From: Acidobacteriota bacterium
GTDB taxonomy: Bacteria; Acidobacteriota; Terriglobia; Bryobacterales; Bryobacteraceae
Direction: 5' to 3'
Assembly: GCA_029776225.1 (NCBI GenBank)
Contig: JAKOTR010000011.1
Span: forward strand, 62,001 to 126,000
DNA length: 64,000 nt
Shown here: positions 52,773-61,151 of the stretch, one piece after another
Numbering within the stretch: the first letter of the stretch is position 1
Layout: each line of letters begins with the position of its first letter
Program-made: the position numbers and the translations under genes
The notes under the pieces: generated by a model
What the model was told of the DNA's origin: nothing
The model's input: the letters and a program-made list of their open reading frames with translations, nothing else
Databases searched by the model: none

Positions 52773-53612
52773 ATGAATCGCAAATGGACATATTCCCTGG
52801 CTGCGCTTGCTCTCAGCCTCGCGGTCGCGGGTGCCGGCTGCGAGAAACTGAAGGCGCGCGACCAGCTTAATAAAGGCGTGCAGGCTTTCCGGAACGCGAA
52901 GTATGCCGAGGCCGTAGAGCGCTTCAAGACGGCCGTGCAACTGGACCCCACCTTTCCGGTCGCCAGGCTTTATCTGGCCACTGCTTACATGAGCCAGTAC
53001 ATCCCTGGGGCGGAATCTCCGGACAACCTGAAGATGGCCGCCGCCGCGAAGGAGAACTTCCTCAAGGTTCTCGAGCAGGATCCGCGGAATGAAGTCGCGC
53101 TGGCTTCCATGGCCTCGCTCCACTATCAGGAGGCCGGCGGCATTCAGGATCTGGACGCGAAAATGGCCAAGCTCGATGAGGCCAGGGAATGGTACCTCAA
53201 ACTGGTCGATGTCAGCCCTTCGAACAAGGAGGCTTACTACAGCCTCGGCGTGATTGCGTGGGCCAAGTGGTATCCAGCCTTCGCCGCCGCCAGGTCTAAG
53301 GCCGGCATGAAGCCGGAGGATCCCGGCCCCCTTAAGGACAAGAAGGCGCGCGAGGAACTCCGGGAGAAGTACTGGACCATGATTGAAGAGGGGCTGCAGA
53401 ACCTGAATAAGGCCCTCGAAATCGACAGCAACTACGACGAGGCAATGGCCTACATCAACCTGCTGTACCGCCAGCGGGCCGACCTTGCCGAGAACCAGAA
53501 AGACTACCAGGCCGACATCGCCGAGGCCGACAAGTGGCTGGAGAAAGCTCTCAATACCCGCAAGATGAAAGCGGGGGTGGCTTCGGCGGAATCAGCCGAG
53601 CCTGCGCAGTGA
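52773..53612 (+). CDS. TPR-containing probable lipoprotein
   Basis: 279 residues starting at ATG 52773 (AGGAG upstream). The signal peptide ends with VAGAGC, a lipobox-like site with Cys23. The mature protein is made of tetratricopeptide repeats: LNKGVQAFRNAKYAEAVERF, FPVARLYLATAYMSQYIPGA, EWYLKLVDVSPSNKEAYYSL, LNKALEIDSNYDEAMAYINL. A periplasmic scaffold next to ExbD is plausible. The stop is immediately followed by a 12-bp hairpin. Confidence 0.88.
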   Translation: MNRKWTYSLAALALSLAVAGAGCEKLKARDQLNKGVQAFRNAKYAEAVERFKTAVQLDPTFPVARLYLATAYMSQYIPGAESPDNLKMAAAAKENFLKVLEQDPRNEVALASMASLHYQEAGGIQDLDAKMAKLDEAREWYLKLVDVSPSNKEAYYSLGVIAWAKWYPAFAAARSKAGMKPEDPGPLKDKKAREELREKYWTMIEEGLQNLNKALEIDSNYDEAMAYINLLYRQRADLAENQKDYQADIAEADKWLEKALNTRKMKAGVASAESAEPAQ

Positions 53613-53618
53613 TGCTAT

Positions 53619-53648
53619 CGGAGACCGGAGATTCCGCTCCGGTCTCCG
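53619..53648 (+). terminator. 12-bp hairpin after the TPR lipoprotein gene
   Basis: CGGAGACCGGAG-ATTCCG-CTCCGGTCTCCG, a perfect 12-bp stem with a 6-nt loop, begins 6 nt after the stop codon. There is no T tract, so termination could be partial or of the non-canonical type. Confidence 0.6.
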
Positions 53649-53718
53649 TACCCGCACAGACACCCGCCACCGCTGTATCCTCAACAGATTGCGGACAGAA
53701 AGGCTTCTCTCACCCCGG

Positions 53719-53744
53719 CCGCACCTTCCGGTGCGGAGTATAAT
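53719..53744 (+). promoter_or_regulatory. rel/spoT promoter region with adjacent palindrome
   Basis: TATAAT, a perfect -10 element, is at 53739-53744. The perfect 7-bp inverted repeat CCGCACC-TTCC-GGTGCGG (53719-53736) occupies the spacer and -35 position, where no good -35 hexamer is seen, so a repressor or activator may bind there. Confidence 0.5.
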
Positions 53745-53752
53745 GGAAATCA

Positions 53753-53779
53753 GGCGGCGCTCAGAGGCCGCCTTTTTTT
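53753..53779 (+). terminator. terminator-like hairpin abutting the rel/spoT start codon
   Basis: GGCGGC (53753-53758) pairs with GCCGCC (53767-53772) and is followed by seven T (53773-53779), the canonical rho-independent layout. The ATG of rel/spoT starts only 2 nt later. It may end the exb operon transcript, but any transcript from the TATAAT at 53739 would begin with it. Confidence 0.75.
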
Positions 53780-53780
53780 G

Positions 53781-56003
53781 ATGTCATCCGAACCCACAGC
53801 GGTCCCGGACACGCCGGCGACAGAGCTGGCCCCGCCTGGTCCGGCGGAGGAAGTATACCGTCGCCTTGTGGCCAAAGTGCTCGAGGTCCGGCCGAACGAA
53901 GATCTGAAGGCGATCGAGAAGGCCTACCACTACGCCGCAGAGCACCACGCCAACCAGTTCCGCGAGTCCGGCGAACCGTATGTCTGCCATCCCCTCAACG
54001 TCGCCATCATCCTCGCCGAAATGAACATGGACCTGGTCTGCATCCAGACCGGTATCCTTCACGACGTGCTCGAGGACACCGGCGCGACCTACGACGACCT
54101 CCGCCAGAACTTCGGCGACGACGTGGCCCGGACCGTTGACGGCGTCACCAAGCTGAGCAAGCTCAAGTTTTACGACCGGGAGGAACGGCAGGCCGAAAGC
54201 GTCCGCAAGATGCTGCTGGCCATGGTGGACGACGTGCGCGTGGTCATCGTCAAGCTGGCCGACCGCCTGCACAACATGCGCACCCTCGGCGTCCTTTCCC
54301 GGGAACGGCAGATGCGCGTCTCCCAGGAGACGCTCGACATCTACGCCCCCATCGCCCACCGGCTCGGGATGGGAAAGATCCGCGGCGAACTCGAGGACCT
54401 CGCCTTCAGCTACCTGGAGCCTGAAGCCTACGCCGAGATCACGGCCGCCCTCGAATCGAAGCGCCGCGCCACGGCGGATTTCCTCAAGCAGATCCGGGAC
54501 AAGGTGGAAGTCGTGCTCCGGCGGGAAGGCATTCCCGCCACCATCGAAGGCCGGGTCAAGCGCGCCTACTCGATCCACCAAAAGATGAAGCGGCAGAAGA
54601 TCGGCATCGACCAGGTCTACGATGTGCTCGCCGTCCGCATCATCACCGACAGCATTCGCAACTGCTATGCCGCGCTCGGCGTGATTCACAACGAGTGGCG
54701 GCCGATTCCCGGACGCATCAAGGACTTCATCGCCATCCCGCGGCCGAATCTCTATCAGTCCCTGCACACCTCCGTAATGGGGCCGGGCGGCCAGCCGTTT
54801 GAGGTTCAGATCCGGACCGAGGAGATGCACCGGATCGCCGAACAGGGCATCGCCGCGCACTGGAAGTATAAGGAGGGCCGCAAAGACGACGGGCACGAGG
54901 ACCAGCGCGTGGCCTGGCTGCGGCAACTGCTCGAGTGGATTCAGGAAACGCGCGACCCCGGCGAGTTCATGTCCACGCTCAAAGTGGACCTGTACCGCGA
55001 GGAGGTCTACACGTTCACGCCCCGCGGCAAGGTGATCGTGCTGCCGCGCGACGCAACGCCCATCGATTTCGCCTACGCCATCCACACGGCGGTCGGGCAC
55101 AGTTGCGTCGGCGCTAAGGTGAACGGCCGCATCGTACCGCTCAAGTACACGCTGCGCAACGGCGACGTGGTCGAAATCCTGACCCAGCCGGGGCACATGC
55201 CCTCGAAGGACTGGCTCGCGCTGGTGAAAACGTCGCGGGCGCGAAACAAGATCAAGGCCGTCATCAACGCCTCCGAGCGCGCCAAGGCGATCGAGATCGG
55301 GCAGAAGTACCTGGAGAAGGAGGCGCGCCGCCTCGGCGTGTCGCTTGCCAGAGTCAACAGGGCGGACATCGAGCGGGTGGCCGCCGAGTATGGCTTCGCG
55401 AAGATCGAGGACTTGCACGCCGCGCTCGGCTACGGCAAGTTTTCGCCGCGCAAGATTCTGCACAAGCTTTCGCCCGACGCGGCCGCGGCGGAACCGGAGC
55501 CTTCACCGAAACCGCAGGCGCCGGCCACCACCACCGCCACGCCTCCTGCGGCCGTGCCGGGCGATCTGGTGATCCGCGTCACGGGCATGGACGACCTGCT
55601 GGTATACCGCGCCAAGTGCTGCAACCCGATCCGCGGAGAGGCCATCGTCGGCTACGTGACGCGCGGGAAGGGCGTCGCCGTGCACTCGACCACCTGCCCC
55701 AACGTCCAGAACCTGATGTATGAGGTCGAGCGCAAGATCGACGTCGAGTGGGCGCGAAGCTCCAACGAGCCGTTCCCGGTGAAGTACGTCATCCGCACCA
55801 ACGACCGGCCCGGGATGCTGAGCGAGCTCACCGCAGTGTTATTTCACGAGAACAGCAACATCCGAAGCCTCGAGGCAAAGAGCACGGAGCGTGAGGGCGC
55901 CGTGATCGAAATGACTGTCGAGGTGCGCGACAAGAAGCAGCTCGAGCGCATCGTCTCCGCGATGCGGCGGATTCCCGGAATCCGCGACATCGAGCGTCAC
56001 TGA
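53781..56003 (+). CDS. rel: bifunctional (p)ppGpp synthetase/hydrolase (RelA/SpoT homologue)
   Basis: 740-residue long RSH alarmone enzyme. The N-terminal HD hydrolase domain is intact (CHPLNVAIILAE near 70, ILHDVLEDTGATYDD near 93), so ppGpp can be degraded; the synthetase domain follows with GRVKRAYSIHQKMKRQKIG, ITDSIRNCYAALGVIH and PRPNLYQSLHTSVMG near 325. TGS (VYTFTPRGKVIVLPRDATP) starts near 410 and a C-terminal ACT domain near 665. A proline/alanine-rich linker precedes the AKCCNPIRGEAIVGYV zinc-finger-like region. ATG 53781 directly follows a terminator-like hairpin and has no ribosome-binding site. Confidence 0.95.
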   Translation: MSSEPTAVPDTPATELAPPGPAEEVYRRLVAKVLEVRPNEDLKAIEKAYHYAAEHHANQFRESGEPYVCHPLNVAIILAEMNMDLVCIQTGILHDVLEDTGATYDDLRQNFGDDVARTVDGVTKLSKLKFYDREERQAESVRKMLLAMVDDVRVVIVKLADRLHNMRTLGVLSRERQMRVSQETLDIYAPIAHRLGMGKIRGELEDLAFSYLEPEAYAEITAALESKRRATADFLKQIRDKVEVVLRREGIPATIEGRVKRAYSIHQKMKRQKIGIDQVYDVLAVRIITDSIRNCYAALGVIHNEWRPIPGRIKDFIAIPRPNLYQSLHTSVMGPGGQPFEVQIRTEEMHRIAEQGIAAHWKYKEGRKDDGHEDQRVAWLRQLLEWIQETRDPGEFMSTLKVDLYREEVYTFTPRGKVIVLPRDATPIDFAYAIHTAVGHSCVGAKVNGRIVPLKYTLRNGDVVEILTQPGHMPSKDWLALVKTSRARNKIKAVINASERAKAIEIGQKYLEKEARRLGVSLARVNRADIERVAAEYGFAKIEDLHAALGYGKFSPRKILHKLSPDAAAAEPEPSPKPQAPATTTATPPAAVPGDLVIRVTGMDDLLVYRAKCCNPIRGEAIVGYVTRGKGVAVHSTTCPNVQNLMYEVERKIDVEWARSSNEPFPVKYVIRTNDRPGMLSELTAVLFHENSNIRSLEAKSTEREGAVIEMTVEVRDKKQLERIVSAMRRIPGIRDIERH

Positions 56004-56005
56004 TC

Positions 56006-56368
56006 ATGTTTGAATTCCGTTTGAATCCTCAAGCGCTCGATCCAGAGCACATCGCAATCGCCAAGTCCAAGGGCGTGAAGATCGATTGGAGGGACGGCCA
56101 CCACAGCGAATACGACTTGAAGTATTTGCGCGAAAACTGCCCGTGCGCATCGTGCTCGGGAGCACACGGCACGCCCTCGCTGAAGGAAAAGGAGGAGGGG
56201 CCGTTCCCGCTATACAAGCCCGCGCCGAAGATCGTTTCGGTCGAGCCCGTGGGCAACTACGCCGTCCGCATCGTCTGGAACGACGGCCACTCGACCGGGA
56301 TCTACTCCTACGAGCATTTGCGCCTCATCTGTCCGTGCGAGGAGTGCCGGAAGCTCGCCGGCACATAG
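56006..56368 (+). CDS. DUF971 domain protein
   Basis: 120-residue protein of the DUF971/GBBH-like family, named after the N-terminal domain of gamma-butyrobetaine hydroxylase. Features: IDWRDGHHSEYDLKYLREN, a cysteine-bearing CPCASC near residue 45 and CPCEEC near 110, likely metal ligands, and IVWNDGHSTGIYSYEHLR. In bacteria the stand-alone domain often occurs near Fe-S and Mrp/ApbC proteins; its role is not settled. It starts 2 nt after the rel stop. Confidence 0.92.
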   Translation: MFEFRLNPQALDPEHIAIAKSKGVKIDWRDGHHSEYDLKYLRENCPCASCSGAHGTPSLKEKEEGPFPLYKPAPKIVSVEPVGNYAVRIVWNDGHSTGIYSYEHLRLICPCEECRKLAGT

Positions 56369-56387
56369 CGGCGGCCGAAAACAGAAA

Positions 56388-56414
56388 AGCCCGCGACGCG
56401 AAACACCGCGGGCT
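56388..56414 (-). terminator. intrinsic terminator for the second tonB
   Basis: AGCCCGCG pairs with CGCGGGCT (8 bp, 11-nt loop). On the minus strand the stem is followed by TTTCTGTTTT, so it should stop the minus-strand tonB transcript; on the plus strand it lacks a T tract. Confidence 0.7.
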
Positions 56415-56434
56415 CTCCCGATGCAGGAAATCGT

Positions 56435-57484
56435 TTAGAGCAGCCGGAAGTTCACTTCCACCGTGGCGAGCACGGCAACGGGGCGTCCGTCCTTCATGGC
56501 GGGCTTAAAGCGCCATTTCGAAACCGCCTCGATCGCCTTTTCATCGAGCCCCAGGCCTAGCGGCCTCACGATCTTGAGGTTCCGCGGCATACCGGACTCA
56601 TCCACCACGATCGAGAGGATCACGGTGCCCTGGAATTTCGCCTTGCGGGCTTCTTCGGAGTACTCAGGTTCGATCTTGTAGATGGCGATGGGCGCGGAAA
56701 CGCCTCCGCCGACCCTGTACACGCCTCCGCCGATATTGCCGCCCCTGCCGGGGCCATATCCCGGACCATCGCCCGGACCAATGCCGGTGCCCGTGCCCGA
56801 ACCGATGCCGCCACCCGAGCCCGGGCCGTTCGACGGCGGGCCGATTTTCGCGAGCGGATCCCCCCAGATCGGCATGTTTACGTTCGGCAGTTTCGCGTCC
56901 GCCTGCATGATGAGAGTGGGCTCCATCATGAGCTTGGGTTGCGGATTGGGAATCACCGCCATGGGAGGCGTGAACTGCCGTGGCGCAGGTCTTGGCGCCT
57001 GGCCCTTGCTTGCCGGCAACGGCGACCGGTCGCCACCGCCGCCACCGCCCTGCATCCTGTCTTGCCTGGGCTTGACTTCCGGTATGTACGCCGTCAGATC
57101 GGGCGGCGTTACCAGTTGTACTGTGTTTTTTACCGCTTGCTGAACCGTCTTGCTGCTGAACACCGTAAGCAGGAGCGCCAGCGCTGCAACGTGGACAATC
57201 GCCGAAGTCAGCCCGGCCTGCTTCCCATACCGGTAGTCTCCCCAGATGCTCTTCACTGCCACCGGCTTCGAGGTCACTTCAAGCGGGGGCAACTTCGGCG
57301 GATTGATGAAGTCCTTGATGTTCTGTATGAGGGAGCGGTACCAAGGCTCGGACGTTTCCGCGAGCAGCAAACGGTTGAGATGATCGTCCGCGGTGACCAC
57401 AGGGACATCCGGGACGCGTTGAGGATTGGGCGGTTGTGAGGCTAACGGTTCCTGGCCTTCCATCGTTGTATCCGGGCGCTTCAC
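56435..57484 (-). CDS. TonB-family energy transducer (second copy)
   Basis: 349 residues. An unusually long cytoplasmic N-terminus (~90 residues) precedes the membrane helix SAIVHVAALALLLTVF; the periplasmic spacer is glycine-rich (GPGSGGGIGSGTGTGIGPG) rather than proline-rich, and the C-terminal TonB domain runs from IEPEYSEEARKAKFQGTVIL to SKWRFKPAMKDGRPV. The start may be the GTG 57484 or ATG 57463. It stands apart from exbB/exbD, so it may share the upstream motor or serve another. A minus-strand promoter candidate lies at 57589-57616. Confidence 0.9.
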   Translation of the reverse strand: MKRPDTTMEGQEPLASQPPNPQRVPDVPVVTADDHLNRLLLAETSEPWYRSLIQNIKDFINPPKLPPLEVTSKPVAVKSIWGDYRYGKQAGLTSAIVHVAALALLLTVFSSKTVQQAVKNTVQLVTPPDLTAYIPEVKPRQDRMQGGGGGGDRSPLPASKGQAPRPAPRQFTPPMAVIPNPQPKLMMEPTLIMQADAKLPNVNMPIWGDPLAKIGPPSNGPGSGGGIGSGTGTGIGPGDGPGYGPGRGGNIGGGVYRVGGGVSAPIAIYKIEPEYSEEARKAKFQGTVILSIVVDESGMPRNLKIVRPLGLGLDEKAIEAVSKWRFKPAMKDGRPVAVLATVEVNFRLL

Positions 57485-57588
57485 CTCACGGTATCAAGCG
57501 CCAATGGGCTCTCTCCCCAAGTAGACGGCCTCATTCAGACCGCCGTTGCAGATTTCTGAAATCCGCAACCGACAACTTACTTACTGAA

Positions 57589-57616
57589 AGTGTAGCACAT
57601 CTTACCTGGCCGGCAA
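57589..57616 (-). promoter_or_regulatory. candidate promoter of the second tonB
   Basis: TTGCCG (57611-57616) and TACACT (57589-57594) on the minus strand with a 16-bp spacer. The leader of about 100 nt holds an interrupted inverted repeat TTGC-A-GATTT/AAATC-C-GCAA (57546-57568). Confidence 0.45.
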
Positions 57617-57652
57617 CCCTATCCCGTAATCCGTAGGCGTTCTCTACAAGAA

Positions 57653-57683
57653 TTGAAAGCGAATAAAACGAAAACGTTATAAT
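57653..57683 (+). promoter_or_regulatory. promoter of the AlkD-like gene
   Basis: TTGAAA (57653-57658) and a perfect TATAAT (57678-57683) with a 19-bp AT-rich spacer, 27 nt before the ATG at 57711. No clear Shine-Dalgarno sequence (CTTCAGGTCC only). Confidence 0.6.
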
Positions 57684-57710
57684 GCTTTTTTAACCTTCAG
57701 GTCCCAATTC

Positions 57711-58454
57711 ATGCCCGCCGCCAACACCCCGCAGATGCTCGTCAACGAAATCCGGGACTACTGTTCGGCGCACGCCGACCCCGTACAGGCCCAAAAATGG
57801 TCCCGCTACTTCAGGGAGGGCTACGACGGCTGGGGCCTCCTGGATGCGAAAAACCCGCTGTGGCACGGCAAGCAGGCCGAATGGCTGGAAAAATACCGGG
57901 ACATCGGTTTGCAAGGTCTGCTCAAGGCAGGTGAACTCCTGTTTGCGAGCGGGAAGTATGAAGAAGGCGCCCTCGCTATCCGCTTCATTTCAAAGCACCG
58001 GGACGAGATCGACCGCCGGGTGTTCGCCGGTCTGTCGAAGTGGTTTGAGGCCGGGATCGGCAACTGGGCCCATACGGATACCCTGTGCGGCGAAGTGATC
58101 GCGCCGCTTCTGCAAAGCGGGCGGCTCTCTCTGGCCGAGCTCGCCCCGTGGCGTGGCTCGAGTTGGAAATATCAGCGCCGCGCCGTGCCGGTGGCGATGC
58201 TCGGCTTGCTCAAAAGGGACGAAGACGTGAAGCTGCTGCTCGACTTCCTCCATCCCCTGATGGCGGACCGGGAGCGCGTGGTCCAACAGGGGCTGGGCTG
58301 GTTCCTCCGCGAGGCCTGGAAGAAAGATCCCGAGCCCGTCGAGGCATTTCTGCTGGAATACCGGGACTCCGCCCCGCGGCTCATCTTCCAGTACGCCACC
58401 GAAAAGATGACCCCCGCCGCCCGCGCCCGCTTCCGGCGCGCGAAGGCGCGCTGA
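57711..58454 (+). CDS. DNA alkylation repair protein, AlkD-like
   Basis: 247-residue all-helical HEAT-repeat protein of the AlkD family, DNA glycosylases that excise N3- and N7-alkylpurines without base flipping. The catalytic segment is KWFEAGIGNWAHTDTLCGEV near residue 105, containing the Trp and the Asp expected in AlkD, and SSWKYQRRAVPVAML follows. The gene has its own promoter and is convergent with the Gfo/Idh/MocA gene; the two stop codons share the palindrome TGATCA. Confidence 0.92.
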   Translation: MPAANTPQMLVNEIRDYCSAHADPVQAQKWSRYFREGYDGWGLLDAKNPLWHGKQAEWLEKYRDIGLQGLLKAGELLFASGKYEEGALAIRFISKHRDEIDRRVFAGLSKWFEAGIGNWAHTDTLCGEVIAPLLQSGRLSLAELAPWRGSSWKYQRRAVPVAMLGLLKRDEDVKLLLDFLHPLMADRERVVQQGLGWFLREAWKKDPEPVEAFLLEYRDSAPRLIFQYATEKMTPAARARFRRAKAR

Positions 58455-59738
58455 TCACACTTTGTCGGGTACAACGTACGGTTTGCGATAATTGCGCGTC
58501 AGCAGGCGGTTTGCTTCGTTGTCGCCGACAAAGCGCTCGGTTGCCGGGTCAAACGTCAGTTTCCGGCCGGTCCGGTAGCTGATGTTGGCCAGATGGCACA
58601 GCGCCGCCGACAGGTGGCCCTCCTCGATGTCGGCGTGGAGATCGGACTGCTTCCGGCTGCGAACGGCTTGCAGGAAATTCTCCACGTGGGGCCGCGTGTC
58701 CCAGCGGGTCGGCTCCATAAATTTTTCCTTCCGAACCAGTTCCTTCTTTTCGCCGCGGCGAATCTCAAATCCGTTGACGTCGATGGAGAGATAGCCGTCG
58801 CTGCCGTAGAAGATATTCCCGATGTGATTCGGTGTTTCCGTAATGCCTTCCTCGGTGCCAGTCAGAAGGCCGCGGACCTCGAACACAATCTGGCAGTCGT
58901 CATATTGGAAGATGGCGATCTGCGTGTTGGGGGTCTCCTGGTCGTCGTCGTAAATATACTTCGCGCCGGCCGAGAAGACGGTGCGGGGCAGGGTATTTTT
59001 GTTGAGGCCCCAGCGGCAGATGTCGATTTCGTGCGCGCCCTGGTTGCCGATATCGCCGTTCCCGGTATCCCAGAACCAGTGCCAGTTGTAGTGAAAGCGG
59101 TTGGGGTTGAAGGGGCGCATGGGCGCCGGGCCGAGCCAGAGGTCGTAATCGACGCCGGGCGGCACGGGCCCGTCCGGCTGCTTGCCTATGGAGGGGCGCC
59201 GCTTGAAGCATAGCCCGCGGGCCATGTAAACCTTCCCGATCACGCCCTGCTGCAGGAGTTCGATCGCGAGCCGCTTGTGTCCCTGGCTGCGGCTCTGCAA
59301 ACCGACCTGGACAATACGGTTGTACTTCCGCGCGGCCTCAACCATCTTGCGGCCTTCCCAGACGTTGTGGCTGGCGGGCTTTTCGCAATAAACGTCCTTG
59401 CCGGCCTGCACGGCCCAGATTGTGGCCAGAGCGTGCCAGTGATTCGCCGTGGCTATCGCGACGGCGTCGATATCCTTGTCCTCGAAGAGACGGCGAAGAT
59501 CGGAGTACGTCTTAGGTTTTGAGCCTTGCACCTTTTCCGTGAGGGCAACGGCTCGCTCCCGCTGGGCCTGGTCGATGTCGCAAACGGCGGCGACCCGCGA
59601 TCCTGGGAGTGCGCCGTAGATCGAGATGAGGTCGCGTCCGCGGCCGCGCGCGCCGATCACGCCAACGTTCACTCGGTCATTCGCGCCCGCAGCGACCAGT
59701 CCGCCGCCAGCGCCCAACAGAAATGTCCTCCTATTCAT
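58455..59738 (-). CDS. Tat-exported Gfo/Idh/MocA family oxidoreductase
   Basis: 427 residues with a twin-arginine signal (MNRRTFLLGAGGG). The NAD(P)-binding domain has VNVGVIGARGRGRDL and VAAVCDIDQAQ; the family motif is DVYCEKPASHNVWEG with the Lys-Pro pair near residue 123. The C-terminal substrate domain includes YDLWLGPAPMRPFNPNRFHY and GDIGNQGAHEIDICRWGL, frequent in exported planctomycetal and acidobacterial members thought to act on sugars or glycosides. Substrate unknown. Convergent with the AlkD-like gene. Confidence 0.93.
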   Translation of the reverse strand: MNRRTFLLGAGGGLVAAGANDRVNVGVIGARGRGRDLISIYGALPGSRVAAVCDIDQAQRERAVALTEKVQGSKPKTYSDLRRLFEDKDIDAVAIATANHWHALATIWAVQAGKDVYCEKPASHNVWEGRKMVEAARKYNRIVQVGLQSRSQGHKRLAIELLQQGVIGKVYMARGLCFKRRPSIGKQPDGPVPPGVDYDLWLGPAPMRPFNPNRFHYNWHWFWDTGNGDIGNQGAHEIDICRWGLNKNTLPRTVFSAGAKYIYDDDQETPNTQIAIFQYDDCQIVFEVRGLLTGTEEGITETPNHIGNIFYGSDGYLSIDVNGFEIRRGEKKELVRKEKFMEPTRWDTRPHVENFLQAVRSRKQSDLHADIEEGHLSAALCHLANISYRTGRKLTFDPATERFVGDNEANRLLTRNYRKPYVVPDKV

Positions 59739-59771
59739 AGTCAGCTCCCGACAAATGCCTATTGTATCGGT

Positions 59772-61112
59772 TCATCTCCTCACGATTGGCTGCCGCAACG
59801 CTTTTCGTCCACCTGTTTGGATGGAATCCGCTTTCGGGCGCGGCTCCGCAGCCGGCGCGTGGACGGTTCTCTTCGACCGTGCGTTCAGCTTCTGGGCAAT
59901 GATCTCATCCTTGAGCTTTTGAAACTTGGGGCTGCGCGGTTCGACGCCGGTTGCCTGGACAACCTCTTCGTCGGTAACCTCCTGAGCCAGCGGCAGGTAT
60001 TTTTGGAGGTAGTTGCGAATCCGGTCCTGCACGAGACGGAGCGGCGAGCGGATCAGCAGGAACAGCACCTGGTCGCCGGGCGCCTTGGAGAGCACCTGGT
60101 ACACCTCCGAAGGCCGGCTGAGCATGGGGGCCTTGACTTCCTTCTCCAGCTTGCGCGCGCGCACCGGCAATTTCTGCCAGAGATCCACGTCGGCCTTCGG
60201 CATCGCCGTATTCTGAATCAGCGCGGTTTTCTCCCGCGGGGTGAGCTTTTCGGTCAGGATCGACAGAAAGATTCCGAGGTTTTCAAAGGGGAACCGGACG
60301 CCGAAGGGGATCAACTGCTTGGCTTTCTGTAGCTTTGCCAGTCCAGCGAGATTCAGCTTGGCGCCTGCCAGCGCCGGGCAGAACAGTTGGAGGAGTCCTT
60401 CCTCTTCCAGCGCGCGCAGGATGTCCGCCGCCGCGGAATCGTTCGCGATATGCCGCAGCTCCTCGAACAGACGGCTGGCGGATATCTTTTTTTCCAGACC
60501 TTCGGCCCGGACGTTCTCATACTGCATCCGCGTCTTGTCTTCGATGGTGAAGCCGAGGCGGACGCGGAGGCGGACCAGGCGCAGGATGCGGCCCGGGTCG
60601 TCATAAAGCGCGTAGTTGTAAGTCGTGCGGAGTTCCTTGCGTTCCAGATCGCCGAGGCCGTTGGTGGGGTCGATCAACAGGCCCCGCGAAGCGGGGTTGA
60701 GCGACAGCGCGATGGCGTCCACGGTGAAGTCGCGGCGCATCAGGTCTTCATGGATACTGGCCGGAGCGATCTGGGGCCTGGCGCCGGGCCGGGCGTACCG
60801 TTCGCTGCGGGCCATGGCGATTTCCGCCGTAACCTCGCTCGGGAAAACGAGTTCGGCGCACTTGCGCGTTTCGTCAGAGCGAACGATCTTGGCGCCCGTC
60901 CTGGCGGCGACCGCACGGGCCAGCTTCAGGCCGTTGCCCTCGACGGTAAAATCGAGATCCCGGATGGGGAACCCGCCGAGCATGTCCCGCATGGCTCCGC
61001 CGGTCAAGAAAATACTCACGTTGGTTTCCACCGCCGCGGCTTGGACCTCCGCGACCACGCGGTTCTGGTCCGGGCTAAGGTGGTTTTCCAACATGAACAT
61101 GTAATCGCTCAT
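59772..61112 (-). CDS. CCA tRNA nucleotidyltransferase / poly(A) polymerase family protein
   Basis: 446-residue class II nucleotidyltransferase adding CCA (or A) to tRNA 3' ends. FLTGGAMRDMLGGFPIRDLD (residues ~35-54) contains the GG and DxD metal motif; RRDFTVDAIALSLNP near 128 and DDPGRILRLVRLRVRLGFT near 172 are the ribose and base-recognition motifs. There is a long C-terminal helical extension with a basic, proline-rich tail. It could be a full CCA enzyme or only the A-adding form; the phylum sometimes splits these activities. xerD lies 39 bp upstream on the same strand. Confidence 0.9.
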   Translation of the reverse strand: MSDYMFMLENHLSPDQNRVVAEVQAAAVETNVSIFLTGGAMRDMLGGFPIRDLDFTVEGNGLKLARAVAARTGAKIVRSDETRKCAELVFPSEVTAEIAMARSERYARPGARPQIAPASIHEDLMRRDFTVDAIALSLNPASRGLLIDPTNGLGDLERKELRTTYNYALYDDPGRILRLVRLRVRLGFTIEDKTRMQYENVRAEGLEKKISASRLFEELRHIANDSAAADILRALEEEGLLQLFCPALAGAKLNLAGLAKLQKAKQLIPFGVRFPFENLGIFLSILTEKLTPREKTALIQNTAMPKADVDLWQKLPVRARKLEKEVKAPMLSRPSEVYQVLSKAPGDQVLFLLIRSPLRLVQDRIRNYLQKYLPLAQEVTDEEVVQATGVEPRSPKFQKLKDEIIAQKLNARSKRTVHAPAAEPRPKADSIQTGGRKALRQPIVRR

Positions 61113-61151
61113 AGCTAGCTCTTTGCCTGCCGCCCGCTGTCTGGGAGCACC

